Shown one piece after another: positions 1 through 7,313 of a stretch of 20,602 bases of DNA. Both the position numbers and the translations under genes were made by a program. The stretch is from DASSTJ01 sp035707965 (lineage in GTDB: Bacteria; Actinomycetota; Actinomycetes; Actinomycetales; Angustibacteraceae). Location: the NCBI GenBank assembly GCA_035707965.1, contig DASSTJ010000197.1, positions 1 to 20,602 of the forward strand, written 5' to 3'. Under the pieces are notes generated by a model. That model searched no databases. It was not told the origin of the DNA and saw nothing but the letters and a program-made list of their open reading frames with translations. Every line of letters starts with the position of its first letter. The first letter of the stretch is position 1.

Positions 1-415
1 CGCGTCGGGCGCCGCCGAAGATCGCCGTGAATCCGTTCTTGTCCAAGGCGTCCAGCAGGACCGGCGTCTGGATGCGGTTACGCGTGCCGTCCGGGGGCTC
101 GGTCACCGATCCGTTGTCGATCGCCTCCTGGACGCTCGCGACGATGAGCTGCACGCCCATCTCGCGGACCCGGCGGTCGCGGAGGTCGAGGACCTCGGAG
201 AAGTTGTGGCCGGTGTCGACGTGGAGCACGGGGAACGGGATGCGAGCCGGGTAGAACGCCTTCTCGGCGAGCCGGAGCATGACGATCGAGTCCTTGCCGC
301 CCGAGAACAGCAGCACCGGCCGCTCGAACTCGGCCACGACCTCCCGGAAGATGAAGATGGCCTCGGCCTCGAGCATCTTCAGCTGGGACAGTTGGTAGCG
401 GTGGGGTTCGGTCAT
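1..415 (-). CDS. cysD: Sulfate adenylyltransferase subunit 2 (CysD), 3' end cut off by window
   Basis: This is the N-terminal 138 residues of CysD, the ATP-pyrophosphatase-fold subunit that forms adenylyl sulfate from ATP and sulfate together with the GTPase CysN, in cytoplasmic sulfate assimilation. The N-terminus reads MTEPHRYQLSQLKMLEAEAI, and the PP-loop SGGKDS lies at residues 38-43. HVDTGHNF (about 65-72) and the GTRNRIQTP segment (about 110-118) are also typical of the family. Family members are about 300 residues, so roughly half is missing beyond base 1. The ATG at 415 is preceded by AGGAGG (bases 426-431 on the complement), 10 nt away and inside the end of cysQ. The ATG overlaps the cysQ stop as ATGA, so the two are probably translationally coupled. 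Identification is secure from sequence; the rest of the operon (cysN expected next) is not visible. Confidence 0.96.
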   Translation of the reverse strand, partial: MTEPHRYQLSQLKMLEAEAIFIFREVVAEFERPVLLFSGGKDSIVMLRLAEKAFYPARIPFPVLHVDTGHNFSEVLDLRDRRVREMGVQLIVASVQEAIDNGSVTEPPDGTRNRIQTPVLLDALDKNGFTAIFGGARR

Positions 416-1185
416 CGCGACGGAGCCTCCTGAAGCACCTCGTGGATGGCGGGCAAGATCGTGCTCGTCACCTCAGGGCGACAGATGAGCACGTCGGGCA
501 GCAGCGGGTCGGGCTGGTTGTACTGCAGGGCGGAGCCGTCGATCCGGCTCGTGTGGAGGCCCGCGGCGGCGCAGACGGCGACCGGTGCGGCGGAGTCCCA
601 CTCGTACTGGCCACCGGCGTGCACGTAGGCGTCGACCTCATCGGTGAGCACTGCGGTGGCCTTGACGCCGGCGCTCCCCATGGGCACCAGCTCGGCACCC
701 AGCTGATCGGCCAGGGCGACGACGAAGGAGGGCGGGCGGGTGCGGCTCACCGCGAGCCTCAGTCGGTGCGATCCGTGACGCGGCGACAGGATCGCCGCTG
801 GCCGGTCGGTGCCGAACGTGGTGCCGCGGGCCGGCAGCGCGACGGCACCGGCGGCCAGGTGCCCGCGCTGCCAGAGCGCGACGTGCACCGCCCAGTCGCT
901 GCGCTCGGTCTCCCCGTACTCGCGGGTGCCGTCCAACGGGTCGATGATCCACACCCGCTCCGCGCTCAGTCGCGCGGCGCCGTCCGCACCCTCCTCGCTC
1001 AGCACGGCGTCGCCCGGCCTCGCGTCGGCCAGCCGCTCCATCAGCAGCGTGTGAGAGGTGCGATCGCCCTCCTTCCGCAGGTCGGCGCCCTCCAGCCCGC
1101 TGCGACGCAGCTCCAGCAGGTGGGCCCCGGCCGCGTCGGCCAGCTCACGGGCCAGCGCCGCGTCGGCGTGGTGGCTGTCCGCCAT
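412..1185 (-). CDS. cysQ: 3'(2'),5'-bisphosphate nucleotidase / inositol monophosphatase-family phosphatase CysQ
   Basis: This is a Mg-dependent phosphatase of the IMPase/FBPase superfamily. CysQ removes the 3'-phosphate of PAP and PAPS and so recycles a by-product of sulfate activation. The metal-binding motifs are visible: SEEG at about 63-66, DPLDGT at 82-87 and WDSAAP at 196-201. The length is 257 residues, usual for CysQ. I chose the ATG at 1185 (MADSHHAD) because GGAAG lies about 9 nt upstream; an in-frame ATG at 1200 (five more residues) has no ribosome binding site. The gene overlaps cysD by 4 nt, and this sulfate-assimilation context supports CysQ over a generic inositol monophosphatase. 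Substrate preference cannot be read from the sequence alone. Confidence 0.93.
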   Translation of the reverse strand: MADSHHADAALARELADAAGAHLLELRRSGLEGADLRKEGDRTSHTLLMERLADARPGDAVLSEEGADGAARLSAERVWIIDPLDGTREYGETERSDWAVHVALWQRGHLAAGAVALPARGTTFGTDRPAAILSPRHGSHRLRLAVSRTRPPSFVVALADQLGAELVPMGSAGVKATAVLTDEVDAYVHAGGQYEWDSAAPVAVCAAAGLHTSRIDGSALQYNQPDPLLPDVLICRPEVTSTILPAIHEVLQEAPSR

Positions 1186-1210
1186 CGGTGTCACTTCCAT
1201 TTCGTGTCGG

Positions 1211-1224
1211 CCGGATCACTCCGG
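1211..1224 (-). terminator. Short hairpin between sugar transferase stop and cysQ
   Basis: CCGGA-TCAC-TCCGG forms a perfect 5-bp stem with a 4-nt loop. It lies about 30 bp downstream of the glycosylphosphotransferase stop and just upstream of the cysQ start. There is no U-tract, as is usual in GC-rich actinobacteria. It could be a weak terminator or simply a palindrome near the cysQ promoter. Confidence 0.3.
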
Positions 1225-1252
1225 TCGGGTGCTCGGTCTCGGTCAGCAGGGG

Positions 1253-2863
1253 TCAGTAGGCTCCGGATCTGCCGAGCACCGCCCTCGCCGTCTTCCAGAG
1301 GATCAGCATGTCGAGGGCGAGCGACCAGTTGTCGACGTAGCGCAGGTCGAGACGTACCGACTCCTCCCACGAGAGGTCGGCCCGGCCGCTCACCTGCCAC
1401 AGACCCGTCAGACCCGGCTTCACGCGCAGGCGACGGTGCACCGCGTCCTGGTACTGCTCGTACTCCGACTTCAGAGGCGGCCGAGGGCCGACGAGCGACA
1501 TGTCCCCGCGGACGACGTTGACCAGCTGGGGCAGCTCGTCCAGCGAGTACCGGCGAAGGAACGCACCGACGCGCGTGACCCGAGGGTCGCTGTGCATCTT
1601 GAACATCAAGCCGTCACGGTTGCTCTCCGGCAGCAGCTCCCGCCGCCGCTGCTCGGCATCCACGACCATGCTGCGGAGCTTGTACATGGTGAAGGTGCTG
1701 CCGTCTACGCCCATCCTGGTCTGCTTGAAGAACGCCGGACCGCGGCTGGTCAGCTTGACGGCGAGGGCACCCGCGGCGATGAGCGGCGTCGCGACGAGCA
1801 GCAGCAGCGAGCCCAGCAGCCGGTCCAGGATGGACTTGCCGACGAGCCGGCCCGGCCGTGAGGAGGGCGTCTCGAGCTGCAGGAGCGAGAGACCGGCCGC
1901 CGGGCGCAGCGACACGTTCGGCCCGGCGACCTCGACGAGGCCCGGCTCCACGAGGAGCTGGGCACCGGTGCGCTCGAGCGCCCAGGACAGGCGGCGGAGG
2001 GCGCGCCCGCTGAGCTGGGACCCGACGACGATCACCGCGTCGACGTCGTGGTCGACCACGACCTGAGGCACTTCGGACACCGTGCCGAGAACCGGCACGC
2101 CCGCGACCTCCGCCGCATCCGTCGTCGGCGCGCAGACGCCGACCACCTGGAACCCGTGCGAGGCACGGCTGGTCAGGTCGTCGCTCACCCGGGCGAGGTG
2201 GTGGTGCTCGCCGACGAGGATCGTGCGCCACATGGCGGCGCCCGCGTACCGGTTGCGGTGCAGGGACTGGCGCAGGAGGTGGCGAAGGACGGCCGTGAGG
2301 ACGATGGTGGTCGGCACGGCGAGGACCACCTCACGCCGGAACGGCACGTGGCCCAACGCGTAGGTCAGGATGCCGAGCGAGGTGACGACGCCCAGTCCCG
2401 CCCGCATGATGGCCTGGAACGCCTCGGCGCCGTCACCCATGCGTCCCGCGTCGTAGCCGTCGGCAAGCTTGACGGCACCGGCCCACACGAGCGCGGCGAC
2501 GACCATCACGAGCGGTGACCACGGACGGTGGTGCGGAACCGCCATGGCGCAGGCCCCCATGGTGACGGCGGCCACCACCATGTCGGCCGCGACGGCCCGC
2601 CGGATCATCGGGCGCATCCACGTCTGGCGACGCCGCGCAGCACGTTCGACGGGGCTCGACGAGCCGTCGGAGGTGGTGCCCACCACGAAGGGCTGCGCGG
2701 AGGCCCAGGACGGCCGGTGGTCGATGCTGTGACGACGGCGCTCGTACTGCTGGTGCGTGGCCGGCTGCTCCAGCACCGCGGGCTGGTCGAGCAGGGACGT
2801 GAGGTGCGGGCGGCCTACCTCGGAGGTGCTCACGCGTTCCAGCTCGTCGGGACTTGCTGACAC
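1253..2863 (-). CDS. Polyprenyl-phosphate sugar-1-phosphate transferase (initiating exopolysaccharide glycosyltransferase)
   Basis: This integral membrane enzyme transfers a sugar-1-phosphate from a nucleotide sugar to undecaprenyl/decaprenyl phosphate, the first step of a surface polysaccharide or glycan. From the chosen start it has 536 residues. After a hydrophilic tail of about 90 residues come four hydrophobic segments (about 91-109, 115-131, 153-170, 177-195). A soluble Rossmann-like CoA-binding-type domain (about 210-320) follows, then one more hydrophobic segment (about 346-368) leading into the bacterial sugar transferase domain. That domain shows YKLRSM (394-399), SLDELPQL (440-447), DMSLVGPRP (454-462) and KPGLTGLWQ (482-490). 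The start is GTG 2863: GGAAGGGGG lies about 8 nt upstream, whereas an in-frame ATG at 2887 has no Shine-Dalgarno. The sugar cannot be predicted. No other polysaccharide genes are in the window, so this may be an orphan initiator. Confidence 0.93.
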   Translation of the reverse strand: MSASPDELERVSTSEVGRPHLTSLLDQPAVLEQPATHQQYERRRHSIDHRPSWASAQPFVVGTTSDGSSSPVERAARRRQTWMRPMIRRAVAADMVVAAVTMGACAMAVPHHRPWSPLVMVVAALVWAGAVKLADGYDAGRMGDGAEAFQAIMRAGLGVVTSLGILTYALGHVPFRREVVLAVPTTIVLTAVLRHLLRQSLHRNRYAGAAMWRTILVGEHHHLARVSDDLTSRASHGFQVVGVCAPTTDAAEVAGVPVLGTVSEVPQVVVDHDVDAVIVVGSQLSGRALRRLSWALERTGAQLLVEPGLVEVAGPNVSLRPAAGLSLLQLETPSSRPGRLVGKSILDRLLGSLLLLVATPLIAAGALAVKLTSRGPAFFKQTRMGVDGSTFTMYKLRSMVVDAEQRRRELLPESNRDGLMFKMHSDPRVTRVGAFLRRYSLDELPQLVNVVRGDMSLVGPRPPLKSEYEQYQDAVHRRLRVKPGLTGLWQVSGRADLSWEESVRLDLRYVDNWSLALDMLILWKTARAVLGRSGAY

Positions 2864-3081
2864 GTTCGCACCCCCTTCCGTTCGCATGCTCTCTGGTGTG
2901 GTCCACGCTAGGGATCTCGTTCATGGGCGTCAGCCAAATGCCCAAACTGGCGCGGAATGGAGTACTTGAGGCTCTATCCGTCACGTTCGAGCACGCGCCG
3001 TCACCGTCGGCATCGCCCCAGCGACATGCCGTCACGGTCAGCAGCCGTTGCCGGCCGCGATCGATCCTGCTCAGTGCCCCG

Positions 3082-3140
3082 CCTGGTCTCGGAAGCCAGG
3101 GCGCGCCGCCTTCACGGCTCTCGGGGCCAGGGCTCAGCCC
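3082..3140 (-). terminator. Candidate terminator region behind the LAYTG surface protein
   Basis: The stop codon of the surface-protein gene sits inside the palindrome GGGCTGAGCCC (3130-3140 on the complement). A second short stem, CCTGG...CCAGG, lies at 3082-3100. Neither has a T-run. The 270-bp gap 2864-3133 therefore probably contains transcription stop signals plus the promoter of the sugar transferase gene. I see no gene and no convincing -35/-10 pair in it. Confidence 0.3.
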
Positions 3141-4333
3141 TTGACCGTGCGCCGGCGGGTGACGAGCACCAGACCGGAACCGACGACCAGCAGGGCCAGA
3201 CCGGCGAGGCCGTAGCTCTCGGTCTCGGCACCGGTGTACGCGAGCGCCGCGGCGGCAGGCGCCGCCTCGTACTTCACGCCCTTGACGACCGGCGGGATCT
3301 CCGCGGTGACGTCACCGACCAGCGGGCACTCCTTCACGGTGGTGGGGAAGGTCGCGGTGGAGGTGGTGACGACCGGCGTGCCCTTGACCCACGCCGTCTC
3401 GTCGGCGTTCAGCACCCAGTCGGTCGTCGTGGTGGTCGTCGTCACCGACCGCTGGTGGACCGAGCAGTCGACCGCCGCCTTGTCGGACTGGACGACGACC
3501 GGCTGCGGCTTCTCCGGGACGGGGCACTTGGTGATCTCGTCCGGCGTGAGCTGTCGCGTGCGCGTCTGCTGCGTGACCTCCGGCGTGCCGAGCACCCACT
3601 GCCCGTCCACCAGGACGTACGGCGTCACGGTGCGTGTCCGCGTCTGCGTCGTCTCGGTCGCGTTGCAGGGCCACGCGTCGTCCTGCCACTTGCTCCACTT
3701 CTTCAACGGCTGCGGCTGCTCGCCGGGGCCGCACTCGCCCGGCTGCACAGGCACCGTCTCACTCGTGACCTGCCACTCGCCCGGGACCGCCGTCCACTGG
3801 TCGTAGTCCCAGACGTACGTGACGGTCCGCGTCCACGTCTCGTTGGTCACGGTGCCGGCCTCGCAGTCGGGCGTGCCCGGGTGGGCCTCGGTCTCCGTGT
3901 AGGAGGCGGGCTGCTCCGGCCGCTCGCACGCGGCCTCGCTGCCGCTCGTGGAGCCACTAGCGCTCGCGTCGTCGTACGCCGTCCAGGACACCGACCAGTC
4001 GTTGCCCTTCATGCGGTACTCGTTCGGGAAGGCGACGGTGGTGGTGAAGGAGGCACCGAAGTCGCGGTCGACCTTGACCTTGCCGTTGATCGTCACCGTG
4101 ACGTGGTTGGCCTGGCCGTCCGCCTTCGCGGCGAAGTCGGCGAGGTTGACCGTCACGCCGGTGCAGTCGCTGGCCACGTCCGGCGTCCCGGCGCTGGCGG
4201 ATGCGGCGGTGCCGAGAGCGATGCCGCCGCCCAGCAGCGACGCCACGCCCGCGAGGGCCAGCACCCTGCGGACGCCCGCACCGGCACGCAGGTGGCGTGG
4301 AGAAGTGCGCCTGTTGATCGTCATACGTCTCAA
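3134..4333 (-). CDS. Sortase-anchored surface protein with three Cys-bounded repeats and LAYTG signal
   Basis: This is a predicted secreted, wall-anchored protein of 399 residues with unknown function. It has an Arg-rich N-terminus, a hydrophobic core (about 24-42) and a likely signal peptidase cut after ASASA (about 48). An N-terminal beta-rich domain holds C57 and C136. Three tandem repeats of about 50 residues follow, each bounded by two cysteines (157/201, 223/270, 290/336), with a Thr/Arg-rich strand, then Trp and G-x-P in the second and third. The C-terminus has LAYTG (364-368), a hydrophobic helix and RRRTVKG. LAxTG pentapeptides are typical substrates of actinobacterial class E sortases. 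The start is probably TTG 4333, because AGGAG lies 8 nt upstream; the GTG at 4357 and ATG at 4324 lack a well-placed site. No sortase gene is in the window. The neighbouring sugar transferase fits an envelope setting. Confidence 0.88.
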   Translation of the reverse strand: MRRMTINRRTSPRHLRAGAGVRRVLALAGVASLLGGGIALGTAASASAGTPDVASDCTGVTVNLADFAAKADGQANHVTVTINGKVKVDRDFGASFTTTVAFPNEYRMKGNDWSVSWTAYDDASASGSTSGSEAACERPEQPASYTETEAHPGTPDCEAGTVTNETWTRTVTYVWDYDQWTAVPGEWQVTSETVPVQPGECGPGEQPQPLKKWSKWQDDAWPCNATETTQTRTRTVTPYVLVDGQWVLGTPEVTQQTRTRQLTPDEITKCPVPEKPQPVVVQSDKAAVDCSVHQRSVTTTTTTTDWVLNADETAWVKGTPVVTTSTATFPTTVKECPLVGDVTAEIPPVVKGVKYEAAPAAAALAYTGAETESYGLAGLALLVVGSGLVLVTRRRTVKG

Positions 4334-4401
4334 GGGAACGGCTCCTAGATGAGTCACGGTCAGTGATCACCGCGAAGCCCGAGACCTCGCGTCTGTCACA
4401 G

Positions 4402-4444
4402 AGTGTAGACATCGCAAGATCGTTCGCAGGCCGATTCGGCGAAC
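4402..4444 (-). promoter_or_regulatory. Putative promoter and dyad upstream of the surface-protein gene
   Basis: On the complement a TACACT hexamer (4402-4407) is a good -10 candidate. About 15-30 bp further upstream lies the dyad GTTCGC-N11-GCGAAC (4422-4427 / 4439-4444), which would overlap the -35 region and could be an operator. No regulator gene is adjacent. Confidence 0.35.
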
Positions 4445-4470
4445 CCTGGGGACAGAGGCGCTGAACGGGA

Positions 4471-4503
4471 TCACTGTGGTGACGCAGCGTGTCATCGCAG
4501 TGA
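4471..4503. terminator. 13-bp stem-loop 35 nt beyond the pth stop
   Basis: Arms 4471-4483 and 4491-4503 enclose a 7-nt loop. As plus-strand RNA all 13 positions pair (two G-U wobbles). As minus-strand RNA the same two positions become C-A mismatches. Its place just after pth suggests a terminator, but the fold is better on the strand opposite to pth. Confidence 0.45.
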
Positions 4504-4537
4504 CGCTCCGCCGACTCCAGCCGGTCGACCCGGACGT

Positions 4538-5176
4538 TCAGCGCGGCGCGTGCACCTGCTGCTGGGCGTCCAGCAGGCCGCGCAGCACGAGGAGCTCGAC
4601 GGCGTCGGCGGCCTGGACGAGCAGGAGCGGCAGCTCCTTGCGCTCGGCCGAGGAGAAGTCACGCAGCACGTAGTCGGCGGCGTCCATGCGCCCCGGGGGT
4701 CGCCCCACCCCGACGCGCACCCGCAGGTAGTCCCTCGTGCCGAGCGACTGGGTCAGCGACCGAAGGCCGTTGTGACCCCCCTCGCCGCCACCGAGCTTCA
4801 GGCGCACGTCACCGAAGGGGATGTCGAGCTCGTCGTGAACCGCGACGACGTGGGCGGGCTCGATCCCGAAGAACTGGCGGAGCCCCGCCACCGGGCCGCC
4901 ACTGGAGTTCATGTAGGACGAAGGCTTGGCGAGCACGACGCGAGGCCCGGGCGCGCCACCCGGCAGCACGCCCAGCCGTCCCTCGACGACGACGGCGCGC
5001 GCCTTGTGCCGTCTGAAGCTGCCGCCGACGCGCTGCGCGAGCACGTCGAGCACCATGGCGCCCACGTTGTGGCGGTTGCCGGCGTACTCCGGCCCCGGGT
5101 TGCCGAGGCCCACGACGAGCCAGGCGCCGGCAGCGGAGTCGCTGCCAGCGCCGGCTCGGGCGTCGCGTTCGGTCAC
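4538..5176 (-). CDS. pth: Peptidyl-tRNA hydrolase
   Basis: This enzyme cleaves peptidyl-tRNA released from stalled or aborted ribosomes and so recycles tRNA; it is essential in most bacteria. The whole family signature is present: GLGNPGPEY at 23-31, catalytic His36 in NRHNVG, Asn90 in SSYMNSSG, Asp115 in HDELDIPFG and Asn136 in GGHNGLRS. The length of 212 residues includes about 17 extra N-terminal residues before the core fold begins. The GTG start at 5176 overlaps the rplY stop as GTGA, so the pair rplY-pth is coupled; this is the standard actinobacterial arrangement. The start could be a few codons further in, but the 4-nt overlap argues for this one. Confidence 0.97.
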   Translation of the reverse strand: MTERDARAGAGSDSAAGAWLVVGLGNPGPEYAGNRHNVGAMVLDVLAQRVGGSFRRHKARAVVVEGRLGVLPGGAPGPRVVLAKPSSYMNSSGGPVAGLRQFFGIEPAHVVAVHDELDIPFGDVRLKLGGGEGGHNGLRSLTQSLGTRDYLRVRVGVGRPPGRMDAADYVLRDFSSAERKELPLLLVQAADAVELLVLRGLLDAQQQVHAPR

Positions 5177-5829
5177 TCGTCGCCGGCGGGCGCCTCAACG
5201 TCCGCGGCGCCCTCGTCGGGCGTGCTGGGGGCCTCGTGCTCGATGCCCGCCTCGGCCTCGGCCTCGGCGAGCTCGGCCTCCAGAGCCTCCGACGAGATCT
5301 GCGTCGTGACGTTGACGACGAGCGTCTCCGGGTCGGTGACCAGCGTGGCGCCCTGCGGCAGGGTGACGTCGCCCGCCAGCACCTGCGTGCCGGCCTCAGC
5401 GCCCTCGACCGAGATCTGGAAGACCTCGGGGATGGCCGTCGCCGCGACCTCGACCTCGATGGCCTGCAGGTCGAGCGCCACGAGCGTGTCCGGCGCGGCG
5501 TCGCCGACGACCTGGACGGGCACGTCGACCTTGACCTTCTCGCCGGCGCGGACGACGACCAGGTCGACGTGCTCGATGACCGGCTTGATCGGGTCACGCT
5601 GCACGTCCTTCGCCAGGGCGAGCTGCTCCTTGCCGTCGAGCACGATCGTCAGCAGGGCGTTGGTGTGCTTGAGGGCCAGCATCGTCTCGTGGCCGGGCAG
5701 CGTGATGTGCACCGGGTCGGTGCCGTGGCCGTACATGACGGCGGGAATCTGGTGGGCCCGACGGATCTTTCGGGCTGCGCCCTTGCCGAACTGGGTGCGC
5801 GGCTCGGCGTTCAGGGTCAGGTCGGACAC
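5173..5829 (-). CDS. rplY: 50S ribosomal protein L25, CTC-type
   Basis: This is ribosomal protein L25 (CTC/TL5 form), which binds 5S rRNA in the central protuberance. At 218 residues it has the two-domain long form: an N-terminal L25 domain (about 5-95, with RTQFGKGAARKIRR and IPAVMYGHG), a C-terminal TL5 beta domain (about 100-190) and an acidic Ala/Glu-rich tail (about 190-218). It starts with GTG at 5829, preceded by GAGGAG about 7-8 nt upstream. The GTGA overlap couples it to pth. A leader of about 160 nt with a strong GC hairpin lies upstream. In mycobacteria the gene order is also rplY-pth next to prs-glmU, which supports orthology. Confidence 0.97.
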   Translation of the reverse strand: MSDLTLNAEPRTQFGKGAARKIRRAHQIPAVMYGHGTDPVHITLPGHETMLALKHTNALLTIVLDGKEQLALAKDVQRDPIKPVIEHVDLVVVRAGEKVKVDVPVQVVGDAAPDTLVALDLQAIEVEVAATAIPEVFQISVEGAEAGTQVLAGDVTLPQGATLVTDPETLVVNVTTQISSEALEAELAEAEAEAGIEHEAPSTPDEGAADVEAPAGDE

Positions 5830-5942
5830 GGCAGGTCTCCTCAGGAGTAGGTGCGGAGGCGGGTCTGGGCCTCGACGCGGGGCGCGGCACGACAGCGCGC
5901 GTCCATCCAGAACGCACCGCGTCGATCACGGAGCCTGCACTC

Positions 5943-5959
5943 CCGGCCGGTGCGGCCGG
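5943..5959 (-). promoter_or_regulatory. Strong GC hairpin in the rplY leader
   Basis: CCGGCCG-GTG-CGGCCGG is a perfect 7-bp all-GC stem with a 3-nt loop. It lies about 115-130 nt before the rplY start and downstream of the putative promoter at 5997-6002. It may have a role in leader folding or regulation; nothing in the sequence proves this. Confidence 0.3.
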
Positions 5960-5996
5960 CCCATCATGCGGCGTCCCTCGCCGAGGCAACCTGGTG

Positions 5997-6026
5997 AGTC
6001 TAACCGGCCCGCACGGGTGGTCGGAA
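5997..6026 (-). promoter_or_regulatory. Putative rplY-pth promoter
   Basis: On the complement, TTCCGA (-35) and TAGACT (-10, 5997-6002) are separated by 18 bp. Transcription would start near 5990 and give a leader of about 160 nt. It faces away from the promoter of the small plus-strand gene at 6062. Confidence 0.35.
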
Positions 6027-6049
6027 CCCGGGGTCGCAGCGACCGCGCC

Positions 6050-6055
6050 TAGGCT
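6050..6055 (+). promoter_or_regulatory. -10 element of a leaderless promoter
   Basis: TAGGCT ends 6 nt before the GTG at 6062. This TAnnnT-6/7-nt-GTG spacing is the hallmark of leaderless actinobacterial transcripts and supports both the gene and its start. Confidence 0.5.
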
Positions 6056-6061
6056 GTCGTC

Positions 6062-6364
6062 GTGACGCTCCCCCTGCTGGTCGCCCTGCTCGTCCTCACG
6101 GTCTTGGTGGCGGCGGTCGCGTGGAGCGTGGCAGCGCCGTCGGTCGGCCGCCTCGCCCTCGTGGTGCTCGTCGCCGCCGCGTGGCTCCCGGTCAACAAGC
6201 CGGTCGAGGGGCCGACGCTGCTCACGCTCGGTCACGACCGGGGCGTCACGCTGAGCGACCTGCTGTCCGTGGCGGCCGTCGTGCTGGCGACCCTGCCGCT
6301 GCTCCTCGCGCGGCGGAGCAGCAGCAGCGCCGACGTCCGGCGTCCTACTCGAACAGGCTCGTGA
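6062..6364 (+). CDS. Small hypothetical membrane protein
   Basis: I do not recognise this gene. It encodes 100 residues with three hydrophobic stretches (about 3-25, 29-46, 65-84), a short loop containing NKPVEGPTLL (about 45-54) and a Ser/Arg-rich hydrophilic tail. A TAGGCT hexamer 6 nt before the GTG suggests leaderless transcription. It runs convergent to prs, and its last 20 bp overlap the 3' end of prs on the opposite strand. It occupies the place where mycobacteria have the lipoprotein gene lpqT between rplY and prs, but it shows no lipobox and lies on the other strand, so it is not an orthologue. Coding status is likely but not proven. Confidence 0.6.
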   Translation: MTLPLLVALLVLTVLVAAVAWSVAAPSVGRLALVVLVAAAWLPVNKPVEGPTLLTLGHDRGVTLSDLLSVAAVVLATLPLLLARRSSSSADVRRPTRTGS

Positions 6365-7313
6365 CCGACCCGTCGTCGAAGACCTCGCGGATGGCGCGGG
6401 CCAGCAGCGGCGCGATGGACAGCACGGTCAGCTGCGGGAAGCGGTGCTCCTCCGGGATCGGCAGGGTGTTGGTGACGATGACCTCGCTGATGCGGCTGTC
6501 GCGAAGACGCTCCACGGCCGGCCCGGACAGCACCGCGTGCGTCGCCGTCACGATGACATCGGCCGCGCCCTGCTCGAACAGCGCTTCCGCCGCCTGCCGG
6601 ATGGTGCCCGCGGTGTCGATCATGTCGTCCACCAGGACGCACGTGCGACCGCGCACCTCGCCGACGACCTCGTGCACCTTCACCTGGTTGGGCACCGACG
6701 GGTCGCGGCGCTTGTGGATGATCGCGAGCGGTGCGCCCAGCTTGTCGGACCACTGGTCGGCGACCCGGACGCGACCGGCGTCCGGCGACACGATCGTGAG
6801 GTTCGCCCGGTCGACCCGCGACCCCACGTACTGCGCCAGCAGCGGCAGCGCCCAGAGGTGGTCGACGGGTCCGTCGAAGTAGCCCTGGATCTGGGCGGCG
6901 TGCAGGTCTACCGTGATCAACCGGTCTGCGCCCGCGGTCCGGTACAGGTCGGCCATCAGCCGCGCCGAGATCGGCTCGCGCCCGCGGTGCTTCTTGTCCT
7001 GACGGGCGTACCCGTAGAACGGCATGACGCAGCTGACCCGCTTGGCCGAGGCGCGCTTCAGCGCGTCGGTCATGATCAGCTGCTCCATGATCCACTTGTT
7101 GATCGGCGTGGTGTGACTCTGGATCACGAAGGCGTCGCAGCCACGCAGGCTCTCGCGGAACCGCACGTAGATCTCGCCGTTCGCGAAGTCGTAGGCGGTC
7201 GTGTCCACCAGCTCGACGCCCAGCTCGTCCGCCACCTCCTGGGCGAGCTCCGGGTACCCGCGCCCGCTGATGAGCACGAGGCGCTTCTCGCCCGTGGTGG
7301 TGATGCCGGTCAT
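6345..7313 (-). CDS. prs: Ribose-phosphate pyrophosphokinase (PRPP synthetase)
   Basis: This cytoplasmic enzyme transfers pyrophosphate from ATP to ribose 5-phosphate to make PRPP for purine, pyrimidine, histidine, tryptophan and NAD synthesis, and in many actinobacteria for the decaprenyl-phospho-arabinose pathway. The length of 322 residues is standard for class I. Motifs in order are FYGYARQDKKHRGREPISARL (about 99-119, the ATP/flexible loop), DLHAAQIQGYF (136-146) and the PRPP-binding loop VLVDDMIDTAGT (226-237). The start is the ATG at 7313, which overlaps the glmU stop as ATGA; the reading frame continues upstream, but only into glmU. The glmU-prs pairing is conserved across actinobacteria and many firmicutes. 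Confidence 0.98.
   Translation of the reverse strand: MTGITTTGEKRLVLISGRGYPELAQEVADELGVELVDTTAYDFANGEIYVRFRESLRGCDAFVIQSHTTPINKWIMEQLIMTDALKRASAKRVSCVMPFYGYARQDKKHRGREPISARLMADLYRTAGADRLITVDLHAAQIQGYFDGPVDHLWALPLLAQYVGSRVDRANLTIVSPDAGRVRVADQWSDKLGAPLAIIHKRRDPSVPNQVKVHEVVGEVRGRTCVLVDDMIDTAGTIRQAAEALFEQGAADVIVTATHAVLSGPAVERLRDSRISEVIVTNTLPIPEEHRFPQLTVLSIAPLLARAIREVFDDGSVTSLFE

Noticed and set aside
442..1521. Plus-strand open frame opposite cysQ and the sugar transferase
   Set aside because: It is a shadow of two well-supported minus-strand genes; no recognisable domain or start signal.
3230..3290. Classical LPxTG signal in the surface protein
   Set aside because: The pentapeptide is LAYTG, not LPxTG; it is reported as a class-E-type signal instead.
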